The notes beneath the pieces were generated by a model. It did no database searches and was not told where the DNA came from. It worked only from the letters and a program-made list of their open reading frames with translations. The translations under genes and the position numbers were made by a program. From positions 1-64,000 of the forward strand of contig CAMCFA010000002.1 in NCBI GenBank assembly GCA_945873955.1: 64,000 nt of DNA. The letters are read 5' to 3'. Shown here piece by piece: positions 1 to 7,928 of the stretch (positions are counted from its first letter, which is position 1; each line of letters starts with the position of its first letter). The stretch comes from an uncultured Clostridia bacterium (GTDB taxonomy: Bacteria > Bacillota > Clostridia > Oscillospirales > Ruminococcaceae).

Positions 1-145
1 GGGTTTCAAGCATTAGTCCATGCAAGTTTTTATGCTTTGCCCATTCTATAGATATTTTACCTCCACAACTTCCGATTTGTCGGGCAGATTATCACCCGTC
101 TTATTCATTATATCACAAGCAAACCAAAATTTCAACATAAAAATA

Positions 146-215
146 GTCGGACGCATTTTTGAGAGAAAACCATCAATTTTCGCTCTATTTGCTGTCAATG
201 CAAAATGCGTCCGAC
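146..215 (-). terminator. Inverted repeat ending the SpoVG-domain operon
   Basis: A perfect 14-bp inverted repeat (146-159 pairing with 202-215, arm GTCGGACGCATTTT) lies 11 bases past the stop codon of the minus-strand gene at 226. On the minus strand the second arm is followed by TATTTTTATG, a U-rich tail. The 42-base loop is long for an intrinsic terminator, so this may instead be a 3' stabilising stem. Confidence 0.5.
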
Positions 216-225
216 CGTGATATAA

Positions 226-1536
226 TTATCTCTTATGCTTCGGAGCAGAGTTAGTCTGCTTTTCGGGGTTGAGCGTCTTTACAAGCTCGTTCTTAATATC
301 CGTAACTCTCGGCATATCAGACTTGTGTACGGAAATAGAGGTCATATCCTCAACCCTCGCCTGATACTTGATACCCGCCTTATCCAGCTCCGCCATAAGA
401 CTTGCGGCAAACCTGTTGTTCTGCTTCGGCAGGTGAGCAATATCGTTCTTGTCACCGAGTTCCGCATACTTTACGCCCTTGTATTCGGTCTTGCCGAGGG
501 AGTGGTAATTACCGATAACGGCTTTTTCAAGTTTTTCGTGAAATTCCTTTGTAATGGGAAGAGCGTACTGTGCGTAATCTCCCGTCTGCGTCTGATAGGA
601 CGGCATTGATACAAAGGGCTTGTTCTCGCTGCCTGTCAGCACCTTAACGTCCCTTACCACAAAGCAGCCGTCAAGGGTTATCTGTCCTGCGGCTTTCAGG
701 TTGTTCTTATCAACCGCCTTGAGCGAAACGCTTACCGATGAAGTAGCGTGGTCTGCGGTAGGAACATCATTTTTGATTGTCTTTTCGGGCGAAGCCTTGA
801 GCTGCTCATAGCTTTTCATTACGGCATTATTAAGGGCTTCTCTCGCTTCTTTTGTAATAGGAAAGGCTACATCTGCATAATCTGCGCCCATCTTCTTACT
901 CGGCATAGCAACGAAAGCGCCCTTTTCGCCCTCCATAACCTTTACGCCACGAACAGCAAGCTCGCCGTTGATAACAACGTTGGCAAGTGCCTTAACGCTG
1001 CCTCCGTTGTCGATTTTGGAGATAGACGATACCTCGAATGTTGTGTTGTGTTCCATTTTTCTTCCTCCTGTTAAATTGAATTGTTTATTTTCAGCCGCCC
1101 ATTTATCGAACGGGACAAAGGAGGGGTCGCCGTATCTCCCGTTCTCCAAAAGAGGATAGCTGTTTACCTTGTCATAGCCGATTTCGGCAGCGGTCTTGCG
1201 GATAATCGCCAATAAACTGCTGTCTTTCGACAATTCGCTGTGCCTTGTAAAGTCATCAACAAGCACATTTTCGCCACCACGGACGTGAAGAATATCAAAA
1301 GCAGCGTTTCCTCGTTCAACGCCTAATGTGAGCCGTGCGGAGGGCTGTCCGTCATTTCCGAGAGCCTTTTCCGAATTATAGGGAGCTTTTCGGAGTTCAT
1401 CAAAACGCTTTTTAGCTTCTTCAAAAGAGTTGTAATACTCGATTTTCGATTGCGGTACGCCCTCTTTAGGAAAAGACCACGTTCGCAAATCGGGAATTAC
1501 ATATACCCGCCAATCTTGTTTGTTTTCTTCTGCCAT
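226..1536 (-). CDS. Mobile-element protein with two SpoVG-like domains
   Basis: 436-residue cytoplasmic protein with no signal peptide or membrane segment. Two copies of a SpoVG-type domain lie near residues 165-245 and 268-350; each has the pattern VSSISK...A.V.ING.(L/F)VVR.VKV..G..G.FV.MPS, then YA..AFPITKE and a helix. The first 150 residues look like a separate accessory domain, and the last 75 (from KGVKYAELGDKND) form another module. SpoVG of sporulating bacteria is a single-domain nucleic-acid-binding regulator of about 95 residues; the tandem form with extra modules is typical of proteins carried by conjugative or plasmid-like elements in Clostridia. It is the last gene of the 226-4788 run. 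The domain call is fairly secure; the role on the element is unknown. Confidence 0.75.
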   Translation of the reverse strand: MAEENKQDWRVYVIPDLRTWSFPKEGVPQSKIEYYNSFEEAKKRFDELRKAPYNSEKALGNDGQPSARLTLGVERGNAAFDILHVRGGENVLVDDFTRHSELSKDSSLLAIIRKTAAEIGYDKVNSYPLLENGRYGDPSFVPFDKWAAENKQFNLTGGRKMEHNTTFEVSSISKIDNGGSVKALANVVINGELAVRGVKVMEGEKGAFVAMPSKKMGADYADVAFPITKEAREALNNAVMKSYEQLKASPEKTIKNDVPTADHATSSVSVSLKAVDKNNLKAAGQITLDGCFVVRDVKVLTGSENKPFVSMPSYQTQTGDYAQYALPITKEFHEKLEKAVIGNYHSLGKTEYKGVKYAELGDKNDIAHLPKQNNRFAASLMAELDKAGIKYQARVEDMTSISVHKSDMPRVTDIKNELVKTLNPEKQTNSAPKHKR

Positions 1537-1539
1537 AGT

Positions 1540-2295
1540 TTATTTCCTTTCTGCGGTTAAGCTCTCAAAATCAATCTTTTTCGGATATGGATAACCGCCG
1601 TTTATGCTGTCGGAGCGTTCCCAATAGCTGTATCCGCTTGCGTTGGCATTAAGAACGGACAATACGCCCTCAACCGTCAGACCCGTATCGGCAGGAACGG
1701 AGAGTATCATCACTTTTGCGGTTGAGCGCAGCTTACTGCCGCCGATTACGGGATACTTGTTGGAGTTATCAACCAAGCAATAGGTAATTTTGTGACCTTT
1801 CTTGTTACCGTCTGCGCCCGCAATACCGCCGTTGTTCTTGCCGTTCAGATAGATATTAGCCACATAGCAGCTCTTGATATATGCCGAGGAATTATCCGCT
1901 GTCGCTGTTCCTACAATGCCGCCGCTGTTATCGGCAGTTGAGGTAAATGTGCGAACGCCGCAGCCGATGATATTGCCGCCCGAATACCGAGCCTTTTCGC
2001 CGTCATTATACAGCTTAACTCCGTATGCCGTTCCAGCAATGCCTCCTGCGGACTTTACATATCCGTTTGCGGTAATGTTGTTTGCTAAACAGCCCGTTAC
2101 CGAGCAGGCATTCTGTATTCCTGCACGGTTTTTCAGCTCTATTGTTGGCTTACTGCTGCTTATGCAGGAGTTGGCTTCTTTAATTTCCTTTAATGCCATT
2201 ATTTCAGCTTCGGGAACGCTCTCATTTGCGGCAAGTCTTTTCAGAACGCTTTGCATTTCCTCCGAAACAGGCTCTCCCGTCAGCTTATTTATCAT
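1540..2295 (-). CDS. GLUG-like repeat protein without signal peptide
   Basis: 251-residue protein. The start at 2295 (MINKLTGEP...) is chosen over an upstream ATG because AAGGGGTGA sits at the right distance. The first 50 residues are helical and polar. The rest holds short glycine-rich repeats (GGIAGTAYG, GGIVGTATAD, GGIAGADGN) resembling GLUG motifs, which normally occur in surface or IgA-protease-like proteins. There is no signal peptide or anchor, which is odd for such repeats: it may be a cytoplasmic derivative, or a fragment of a surface protein captured behind an element-type N-terminus. Three bases separate its stop from the SpoVG-domain gene. Function unknown. Confidence 0.6.
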   Translation of the reverse strand: MINKLTGEPVSEEMQSVLKRLAANESVPEAEIMALKEIKEANSCISSSKPTIELKNRAGIQNACSVTGCLANNITANGYVKSAGGIAGTAYGVKLYNDGEKARYSGGNIIGCGVRTFTSTADNSGGIVGTATADNSSAYIKSCYVANIYLNGKNNGGIAGADGNKKGHKITYCLVDNSNKYPVIGGSKLRSTAKVMILSVPADTGLTVEGVLSVLNANASGYSYWERSDSINGGYPYPKKIDFESLTAERK

Positions 2296-2314
2296 AAAAT
2301 CACCCCTTAAATGC

Positions 2315-2345
2315 AAAAAAGCGGAGAACTTTTACATTCTCCGCT
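2315..2345 (-). terminator. Intrinsic terminator after the 2371 gene
   Basis: Perfect 8-bp stem (2321-2328 with 2337-2344, GCGGAGAA) with an 8-base loop; on the minus strand it runs straight into six T (2315-2320). The next gene's ribosome site begins within 10 bases, so this acts either as a polar terminator or as a read-through attenuator inside the operon. Confidence 0.8.
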
Positions 2346-2370
2346 TAAGCAAATATTCAATTCTTGTTTG

Positions 2371-2634
2371 TTATGCGACCTCGATAATGTCGCTCTCCGT
2401 CAGAACACCGTCTGCAATCATCATCTTTTCCTGTTCGGCAAAAGGCGTGTTCCATACAATATCCCTGTGAGCAAATGCCCAATCAAGAACATCTGTGAAC
2501 TTTGGGTTGAAATCCTTGTGATACGACTTGTTTTTCAGCTCGTCCATATATCTCATAGACCAAGCTGTTATGAACTCGCCCCACTCGACTTCCTCAATGC
2601 CTATTGCGCTGAAACCTGTTGTTGGTAAAGCCAT
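2371..2634 (-). CDS. Small acidic mobile-element protein, function unknown
   Basis: 87 residues from the ATG at 2634, which is preceded by GAGAAAGGAGC; an upstream in-frame ATG has no ribosome site. The protein is rich in Trp and acidic residues (VEWGEFITAWSMRYMDEL in the first third, DVLDWAFAHRDIVWNTPF in the middle) and reads as a compact helical protein. No family is recognised. It lies between the Rep/ParB fusion gene and the GLUG-like gene on the same strand and is followed by an intrinsic terminator, so it probably belongs to the element's maintenance operon. Confidence 0.6.
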   Translation of the reverse strand: MALPTTGFSAIGIEEVEWGEFITAWSMRYMDELKNKSYHKDFNPKFTDVLDWAFAHRDIVWNTPFAEQEKMMIADGVLTESDIIEVA

Positions 2635-2741
2635 ATTTTGCTCCTTTCTCACAAGTCCTGTTGCCTCTAATCTTATTATACACCCGAAAAACCGATGTGT
2701 CAATGAGGTTTTGTGCTATAAATAGCACATTACAAGAGAAA

Positions 2742-4295
2742 TTACAGCTTGTTGGCAAGAGAACGCAGCACCTTGAAATCCTCTCCGTCAGCCATAAGCA
2801 GTAAATCGTCCATATATCGGGAGAGGGTTTCGGCTTCGGCTGCGGAAAGCGTAACAGGAATAACGGATTTACTGCCTGTTTCGTCCTCGTCATCTTCGTC
2901 CTCATCTTCTTCCTCGTCCGTTTCGGAAGAAACCTTTTCGGCAGAAAGCTCCTGTTTCTGTATCTCCTTGACCTCTTTATGGGAGATTTTCGGCTTTTCG
3001 GTTATGATTTCCTGCTGCTTTTCGGGAGCCAGCTTCGCCACCTCGTTGGCAGTTGAGATTGACATATCGCCAGCCTTTACTGCCTGTTCAACATCGGGAA
3101 TAGCGTTGTGCTTGATGTTATCCAGCTTTCCGACCTGTGCAGGCGAAACATTAAGGGCTTCGGCTATTCTATCCCTTATTCTGCCCTTGATTGTCTTGCC
3201 CTCGGCTTCAAGCTCCTTGAATATCCGTGTCAGCTCCTCATACTCACGCATTGTATCTGCGTCAGAGTATTTACGCTGCGTTGCGTTCAGCATTATGAGG
3301 TCAAGCTCCGTTTCGGTATTCGGCTTTGCACCCTTTATGAAACAGGGGACTTTGCCGTTTCTTCGGCGTCCGTCGGCGATAAGGGATTTAAGAGCTGCAA
3401 GCCGCCTGTGTCCGCTGATAAGCTCATACTTGCCGCCGTTCTGCTCCGATACTACCAGCGCCGTCATTAAGCCCTGTCGTTCAATATCGTCCGCAAGTGC
3501 TTCAATCTCCGACATCTCATAGAAATTATTCTTGTTCGGCTCGATAAGGTCAATATCAATCATCTTAACAGGAGAGGGTTGCGGCATATCTATCCTATCA
3601 ATCTTATCGGGCGCAGCCTGTTGATTGATTGATTGATGATTATTTACTGATGTTTTATTATCTGTTGTTTTATATAAAGAAGAAGGGGCAGTAAAAACTT
3701 CAGAACAAGTTTCGCAGTTTCTTTGGAGCAAGTTATTAAGTTCCTTTGGAGCTTGCTGTTCAGTTTCTTCACTGCAAGGATTTGAGTTTTCGCTTTCCTC
3801 GATATTTTCAACCGAAGCAGCGTCCTCGATGAATACGGTTTCTTCTTCCTCATCGGTATAGCTGCTTTCCGAAAGGTCAGACTCATCAGAGTGCTTACGC
3901 TTCTTCTCATAGGATAAAGCCGCTTCAATCTTTGCAGAACGCATTATTTCTTCACCTTTTGCAACCAACTTTGCGATAAGTTCAAGGTCATTGATGATAC
4001 GGAAGCTGCGTCTTGCCGGTAAGCCACGATTTTTGGTTTCGATAAGCCCGAAGCTTTCAAGGGTTGTTATGCAGCGTTTCTGCCTAAATGCCGAAAACGA
4101 TGTACTTTCAAAAAGGTCGGGGATTGTAGAGTAAAACCAACCGTCATCAAGCATATCGTTCTTTTGATAGTATCTGTACTTTGATAAAAGAGCATTATAC
4201 ACAATAGTTTCACAAGCCCCTAAAATATGAGCTAACGGACGGCAGACTCCCAATGTGTTAGTGGGGTTGATAATTTCAAATATATCCTTACTCAT
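2742..4295 (-). CDS. Replication-initiator-like winged helix fused to ParB/Spo0J nuclease-fold domain
   Basis: 517 residues from the ATG at 4295, preceded by GGGAGGACATTAAA. Residues about 1-110 (FEIINPTNTLGVCRPLAH..., SAFRQKRCITTLESFGLI) resemble the N-terminal winged helix of plasmid replication initiators or RepA-like regulators. An acidic linker of low complexity follows (about 130-235). Residues about 245-340 are a ParB N-terminal domain: IDIDLIEPNKNNF, LADDIERQGLMTALVV and the GHRRLAALKSL box. A helical region with a helix-turn-helix (ALNVSPAQVGKLDNI) comes next, then an extremely acidic run near residue 460. ParB-family proteins bind centromere-like sites and segregate plasmids or ICEs. 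No ParA is present in the window. Domain calls are good; partition or replication function is inferred. Confidence 0.75.
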   Translation of the reverse strand: MSKDIFEIINPTNTLGVCRPLAHILGACETIVYNALLSKYRYYQKNDMLDDGWFYSTIPDLFESTSFSAFRQKRCITTLESFGLIETKNRGLPARRSFRIINDLELIAKLVAKGEEIMRSAKIEAALSYEKKRKHSDESDLSESSYTDEEEETVFIEDAASVENIEESENSNPCSEETEQQAPKELNNLLQRNCETCSEVFTAPSSLYKTTDNKTSVNNHQSINQQAAPDKIDRIDMPQPSPVKMIDIDLIEPNKNNFYEMSEIEALADDIERQGLMTALVVSEQNGGKYELISGHRRLAALKSLIADGRRRNGKVPCFIKGAKPNTETELDLIMLNATQRKYSDADTMREYEELTRIFKELEAEGKTIKGRIRDRIAEALNVSPAQVGKLDNIKHNAIPDVEQAVKAGDMSISTANEVAKLAPEKQQEIITEKPKISHKEVKEIQKQELSAEKVSSETDEEEDEDEDDEDETGSKSVIPVTLSAAEAETLSRYMDDLLLMADGEDFKVLRSLANKL

Positions 4296-4296
4296 T

Positions 4297-4788
4297 TTAA
4301 TGTCCTCCCGTTGGTGTGGTATTCTCATCTTTAAGATGAAATCCATATTCTTTGAGCTTGGTGGCAATGTCATTGTATGAAGATTTACCGAGATTTTTAA
4401 TACTCATCATCTTTTTCGGGGTTAGTGCAAGAAGTTCGCCTAATGTATTGTATCCAGCACGACGTAATGCATTGTATGCACGAATTGAAAAGTTCATATA
4501 AGTAAAATCAAATTCCATCCATAGGTTGTTATGTCTTTTCTCCACTTTTTGTAAGAGTTTCTCAATTGCGATGAGTTCATACTTGATTTCGACAAGACGA
4601 TTTTCAAAAGTTGCTAATTCGATTGCATCGGCTGTTTCAGTCCCCTCTGCTATACTTTTAATCTTGTCACCAATTTCTGTGACTTCAGTATTCCTTTCTT
4701 CTACCATAGAGTTGAGTAGAGTGGACGTCATTGTTAAGGCTTGGTCTAAATCCTCAAGGTGATAATCTAATTTAATAAGGTCAACCAT
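4297..4788 (-). CDS. Coiled coil fused to RNA polymerase alpha C-terminal-domain-like fold
   Basis: 163 residues. The second ATG (4788) is preferred because AGGAG then stands 7 bases away; the first ATG would be only one base from it. Residues 1-95 are heptad-rich coiled coil. Residues about 98-153 (FSIRAYNALRRAGYNTLGEL ... MMSIKNLGKSSYNDI ... LKEYGFHL) match the order and spacing of RpoA alpha-CTD motifs (SVRSYNCLKRAGI..., RNLGRKS, L...GL), including the second helix-hairpin-helix that binds UP-element DNA and activators. There is no alpha N-terminal assembly domain. It is the first gene of the element operon; its stop is one base before the Rep/ParB start. It could bind DNA, or mimic alpha-CTD to steer host polymerase; both are inference. 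Confidence 0.7.
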   Translation of the reverse strand: MVDLIKLDYHLEDLDQALTMTSTLLNSMVEERNTEVTEIGDKIKSIAEGTETADAIELATFENRLVEIKYELIAIEKLLQKVEKRHNNLWMEFDFTYMNFSIRAYNALRRAGYNTLGELLALTPKKMMSIKNLGKSSYNDIATKLKEYGFHLKDENTTPTGGH

Positions 4789-4819
4789 TGTCATTCTCCT
4801 GTATGTTAAATTCGGGCAT

Positions 4820-4854
4820 AAAAAAAGGGCGTACCTTCATAAAGAAGATACGCC
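4820..4854 (-). terminator. Leader terminator/attenuator upstream of the alpha-CTD-like gene
   Basis: On the minus strand an 11-bp stem with one mismatch (4844-4854 with 4828-4838) closes a 5-base loop and is followed by C then seven T (4820-4826). It lies 32 bases upstream of the start at 4788. No gene ends just upstream, so it most likely attenuates this operon's own transcript. Confidence 0.65.
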
Positions 4855-4860
4855 GAATTT

Positions 4861-5092
4861 GCCTGTTTATTTTTTAGCACACTAAATCAGCAAACAAGCG
4901 CAAAGCGTGTATGCTGATTTGGTATATTTTGGCTCAAAAAAGCCTGTTTTTTTGTCGTTAATGTAACACCCCCATTTTTTGGCATTTTTTTACCGAAAAA
5001 TTCAAAGTGGAAAAAGAATTGAAAAATTACGGCAAACTCTCGGAAACCTTGATTTATAAGGCATTTATCCGTTTGTCGTAATTATACCATAC
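4861..5092. other. Non-coding leader region of the element operon
   Basis: No gene is visible. A 9-bp inverted repeat (4884-4892 with 4912-4920, AAATCAGCA) can form a stem upstream of the attenuator, and GGCT/AGCC with seven T at about 4931-4958 forms a small plus-strand terminator-like element. The promoter of the 4788 operon should be here, but I could not place a convincing -35/-10 pair. Confidence 0.4.
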
Positions 5093-5191
5093 GGGCATAC
5101 CCATGCATCCATCTTGCTGTTTGCCGGCGTTTCTATTGCAAGTGTTGCCAGAAGATTAGGTCACGCGAGCATGACAACCACTGTAAACCTC
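5093..5191 (+). pseudogene. C-terminal relic of a tyrosine recombinase
   Basis: Translating from 5093 gives GHTHASILLFAGVSIASVAR followed by RLGHASMTTT. These carry the conserved H-T-H-A-S helix, the AGVSI...V..RLGH box and the MTTT strand found just before the catalytic tyrosine of XerC/phage-type integrases. The frame before GHTHAS has no integrase similarity, and after VNL it diverges with no tyrosine where one is expected. Only about 33 codons remain, so this is a fossil. It differs in sequence from the intact integrase at 31246, so it marks an older integration event at the right edge of the ParB/SpoVG module. Confidence 0.75.
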
Positions 5192-5236
5192 CCAAAAGGA
5201 CACACCCCACAAAGCAGCCATAATTCGATATTAAAT

Positions 5237-5280
5237 AGCAAAAGGCGACTGTTCGGAATATCCGGCAGCCGCCTTTTGCT
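5237..5280. terminator. Long bidirectional hairpin
   Basis: Arms 5237-5256 and 5261-5280 (AGCAAAAGGCG...CGCCTTTTGCT) pair almost completely, with two imperfections. The AAAA and TTTT runs are inside the stem, so it can terminate from either side: the minus-strand genes ending at 5347 and whatever once ended at the integrase relic. Confidence 0.65.
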
Positions 5281-5346
5281 TGCATAGATTAAAATATACC
5301 TTTGGTGGACAATTACTACGAATTGTATGCGTTATATATACTTTTA

Positions 5347-5547
5347 TTACCCGGCAGGAGGTTGATTACGCACCGCATCAATAAAGATAGCAGTAAGACC
5401 GATATATCCGGCGAGAATCAGTGCTATCAAAGACAACAGTACGAGACAAATGATGCGCAGTTTTGGTTTCTTGCGCAAAAACTTCAATGTCAGCACAATA
5501 CCTACCACCGCCAGTACCAGCAGAATAACAGCAGTTTCCAGCGTCAT
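5347..5547 (-). CDS. Small membrane protein, two predicted helices
   Basis: 66 residues from the ATG at 5547, preceded by GGGAGAG; the start overlaps the stop of the upstream gene as ATGA, a sign of translational coupling. Two hydrophobic segments (about 4-22, AVILLVLAVVGIVLTLKFL, and about 32-54) flank a basic loop (RKKPKLR). This looks like a small membrane partner of the DUF3137-like protein encoded just upstream. No family name is recognised. Confidence 0.65.
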   Translation of the reverse strand: MTLETAVILLVLAVVGIVLTLKFLRKKPKLRIICLVLLSLIALILAGYIGLTAIFIDAVRNQPPAG

Positions 5548-6431
5548 ACGTTTCTCTCCCTTACACACAGTATGTCGATAATCTCGGTAAACCTACTCAG
5601 CTCAACCCGAAATCTCTTGTGCAGAGCGTCCACATCAATCTTTCCTTTCTGCAGCTCAAAGAGCTCATGCTCGTTCTTCATTGCAACGTTCATCTTTCCA
5701 TTGTTCAGAAACGACAGATAAACCGTGCTTTCGCACTTGTCCGCTGCGGCGGAAATACGCGCCATCATCTGCGGCGTGAGGATTTTGTACGCCTCCTGCG
5801 GATTATCCGACCTTACACAAAAGCGCTCGCTGAACTTATCGTCTGCGATTTTGACATCGCTTGTCATAATACGGCGGTCATTTCTTTCAATCTCGGAAAC
5901 ATATACATCGCAGGCAGGCGCATTGTCCATGTCGCAGATAATCCACTGTCCTTTCAAGCGGGTAACTTTGTTTGTATAATTGCCATCTTCATTGACGCAT
6001 TCTTCCTCGTCAATAAGCCTGATATCGCCCAGCTCAAAGTTCACACCTTTGTATACGCCCTTAATATGGTTTTCGCCCTCCGAGCCAATATAGTGGAACG
6101 GAACCACCACACCGCCAGGGTTTAATTTTTCAAACGGCTTAAATTCCACCGTATTGCCGAACACTTCTTCCAGCACACTGCTGATGACATTATCGCTAAG
6201 GAACTGTTTAACGTCATTGTTTGCCTTCATCCAAAAACAAGCAATTACTATCATGATTACCAGAAAAAACAGAAACACCAGTACATTTCCCGTAACAACA
6301 CCGGAAATGAACAACAGCGCAAATGCGCAGAACGCCAGCCCCCTCATAAGCTTTTCCTTAGCACGCAGGGAAGCGAGCTTGGCTTCCGGCTGCTCGTTTG
6401 TTAACATATTCTTCTCTTTAAGATTTAGCAT
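5544..6431 (-). CDS. DUF3137-like membrane protein
   Basis: 295 residues. A short charged N-terminus (about 1-28) is followed by two adjacent membrane helices (about 31-68, a hairpin with FCAFALLFISGVVTG and VLVFLFFLVIMIVIACFW), then a long soluble domain. The architecture and the central GVYKGVNFELGDIRL and FSERFCVRSDNPQEAY segments match bacterial DUF3137 proteins, whose role is unknown. The first ATG has only a weak AGGTG; an internal ATG eight codons later is an alternative start. Co-translated with the small membrane protein downstream; both sit at the distal end of the lipoprotein cluster. Confidence 0.65.
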   Translation of the reverse strand: MLNLKEKNMLTNEQPEAKLASLRAKEKLMRGLAFCAFALLFISGVVTGNVLVFLFFLVIMIVIACFWMKANNDVKQFLSDNVISSVLEEVFGNTVEFKPFEKLNPGGVVVPFHYIGSEGENHIKGVYKGVNFELGDIRLIDEEECVNEDGNYTNKVTRLKGQWIICDMDNAPACDVYVSEIERNDRRIMTSDVKIADDKFSERFCVRSDNPQEAYKILTPQMMARISAAADKCESTVYLSFLNNGKMNVAMKNEHELFELQKGKIDVDALHKRFRVELSRFTEIIDILCVRERNV

Positions 6432-6470
6432 TTTACACCTAAAGCTATTTCACGAATCGCAGCAGTATCA

Positions 6471-7928
6471 TCAGCCCTTAGGAACACCACCACGGTAGGT
6501 CAGGACATATGAGGAATCAACGAGGTTGTTGTTTTCATCAAAGCGAATATAGCCGCCGCCGGAGGAGCCATCATCGTTCATCAGCCAGACAGTGTCCTCA
6601 TCGTATCTCACCAGCCCATCTGCGAACATAGTAAAGCTATCGTCCTCATAGAGCCTCCATTCGTCGCCATTGATCTCAAGGATTTTTCCGTCGGGGTAAT
6701 CCCACAAGCCCTGATACGCCGCCTGCGTGTCCAGCAGGTAGACCGATACGGCTTCATTCACGAGATGGAACTGGGTGTCTGAATCGAAATAGAAGCCGAC
6801 GATGAACTCACCCTCCGAATTATACATATCATACTGATAGCTGCCGTTTTCATCAACACATTCAAGATAGCCGACAGCTTCCACCGCCCCGTCGGCATAA
6901 TACATGGTAAATTCTCCCGAGCCGTCCATCTCTATGCTTGCGGTGTCTGTCGCGCCGTCCAGTCTCCACAGACCCTTGGTGCAGGCATAATTGTTTTCGT
7001 CATCGCCACGCACATCGGAATGGGCGAAGTAGAATTCCGAACCCATATAGGGAATATCCGAGGGGAACTCGTTTACAGGATACAGCTCCTCAAAGGTCAG
7101 TTCCTTGCCGCCGTCCATGGTGTAATAGATATTCTCGGCGTTAAGATTTTCGGTCAGGGTGCGCCAAAGGCTATCCATCATGAACCAGTTCAGAGAATTA
7201 AAGTCGAAGAAAAAGAATTCCTCTTTCTGCTCACGATTATCAAGCCCTGCAATCAGCGTAGAATCCGCCGCCCAGTCAACAACCCAGCCGTCATCGGTTT
7301 TGCTTGCTGTTATGTTAAAATCCAGTCCGGTGAGTTTGCTGAGTTCCTGTGCCAGCTCCTCGGCGGTTTTCTTGTCGCCGGTATATTCAATGGGGTATTC
7401 TTTGACGTTGTCGGCGCCGAAAACGGCATAGAGGATATCGGTTTGAGCACTCTCTTCTGCACCGGGCAATGTCGATTCGTTCGGTTGGTATTCAAACCGA
7501 ATGTTCTCCGCATCCCAGAACCACACTATCACGAGTTCGCTGCCGCTGTCATCAAACTTCATGGTAACGTCGCTGTTACCGTCGCCGTTCAGGTCGGCGA
7601 AGTCAATGCTCTTGTACATACCCCACACATCGCCTGAAAGGGCAACCTTTTCCGCAAGTTCGGTCGGGTAGAACACAGTGTCAAACAAAAGCTGATCCTT
7701 AGTATCGTAATAGAAGGCAGTTCCCTCTGTGAGCACGCTCACCAACACATTGGTGTCCTCTCCGTTTCGGGTGATTGTGCCGCTGTCACGCACAACGCCT
7801 GTCACACGCCAATCGTCTCCCACAACGTCGGGGTAATCATTATCGCCGTTGCTGCCGCCGCAAGCTGACAAGCCCATGCAGACAGCCACTGCCGCCGAAA
7901 TTCCAAAAGCTTTTTTCAAAATACTCAT
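6471..7928 (-). CDS. Lipoprotein with FG-GAP-like calcium loop and two repeat modules
   Basis: 485 residues from the ATG at 7928 (ribosome site GAAAGGA). The signal peptide is lysine-rich and ends in the lipobox LSAC, so the mature protein is lipid-anchored outside the membrane. The middle contains DLNGDGNSDVTMKF, a calcium-loop motif of FG-GAP/VCBS type. The C-terminal third has two degenerate copies of the module shared with neighbouring genes (KGLWRLDG... and QGLWDYPDGKILEINGDEWR). It carries almost the same signal peptide as the next gene upstream. Function unknown; an extracellular sensing or binding role is only a guess. Confidence 0.7.
   Translation of the reverse strand: MSILKKAFGISAAVAVCMGLSACGGSNGDNDYPDVVGDDWRVTGVVRDSGTITRNGEDTNVLVSVLTEGTAFYYDTKDQLLFDTVFYPTELAEKVALSGDVWGMYKSIDFADLNGDGNSDVTMKFDDSGSELVIVWFWDAENIRFEYQPNESTLPGAEESAQTDILYAVFGADNVKEYPIEYTGDKKTAEELAQELSKLTGLDFNITASKTDDGWVVDWAADSTLIAGLDNREQKEEFFFFDFNSLNWFMMDSLWRTLTENLNAENIYYTMDGGKELTFEELYPVNEFPSDIPYMGSEFYFAHSDVRGDDENNYACTKGLWRLDGATDTASIEMDGSGEFTMYYADGAVEAVGYLECVDENGSYQYDMYNSEGEFIVGFYFDSDTQFHLVNEAVSVYLLDTQAAYQGLWDYPDGKILEINGDEWRLYEDDSFTMFADGLVRYDEDTVWLMNDDGSSGGGYIRFDENNNLVDSSYVLTYRGGVPKG

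Noticed and set aside
20-220. 66-codon plus-strand frame at the left edge
   Set aside because: It overlaps the inverted repeat after the SpoVG gene, has no ribosome site and has no recognisable similarity.
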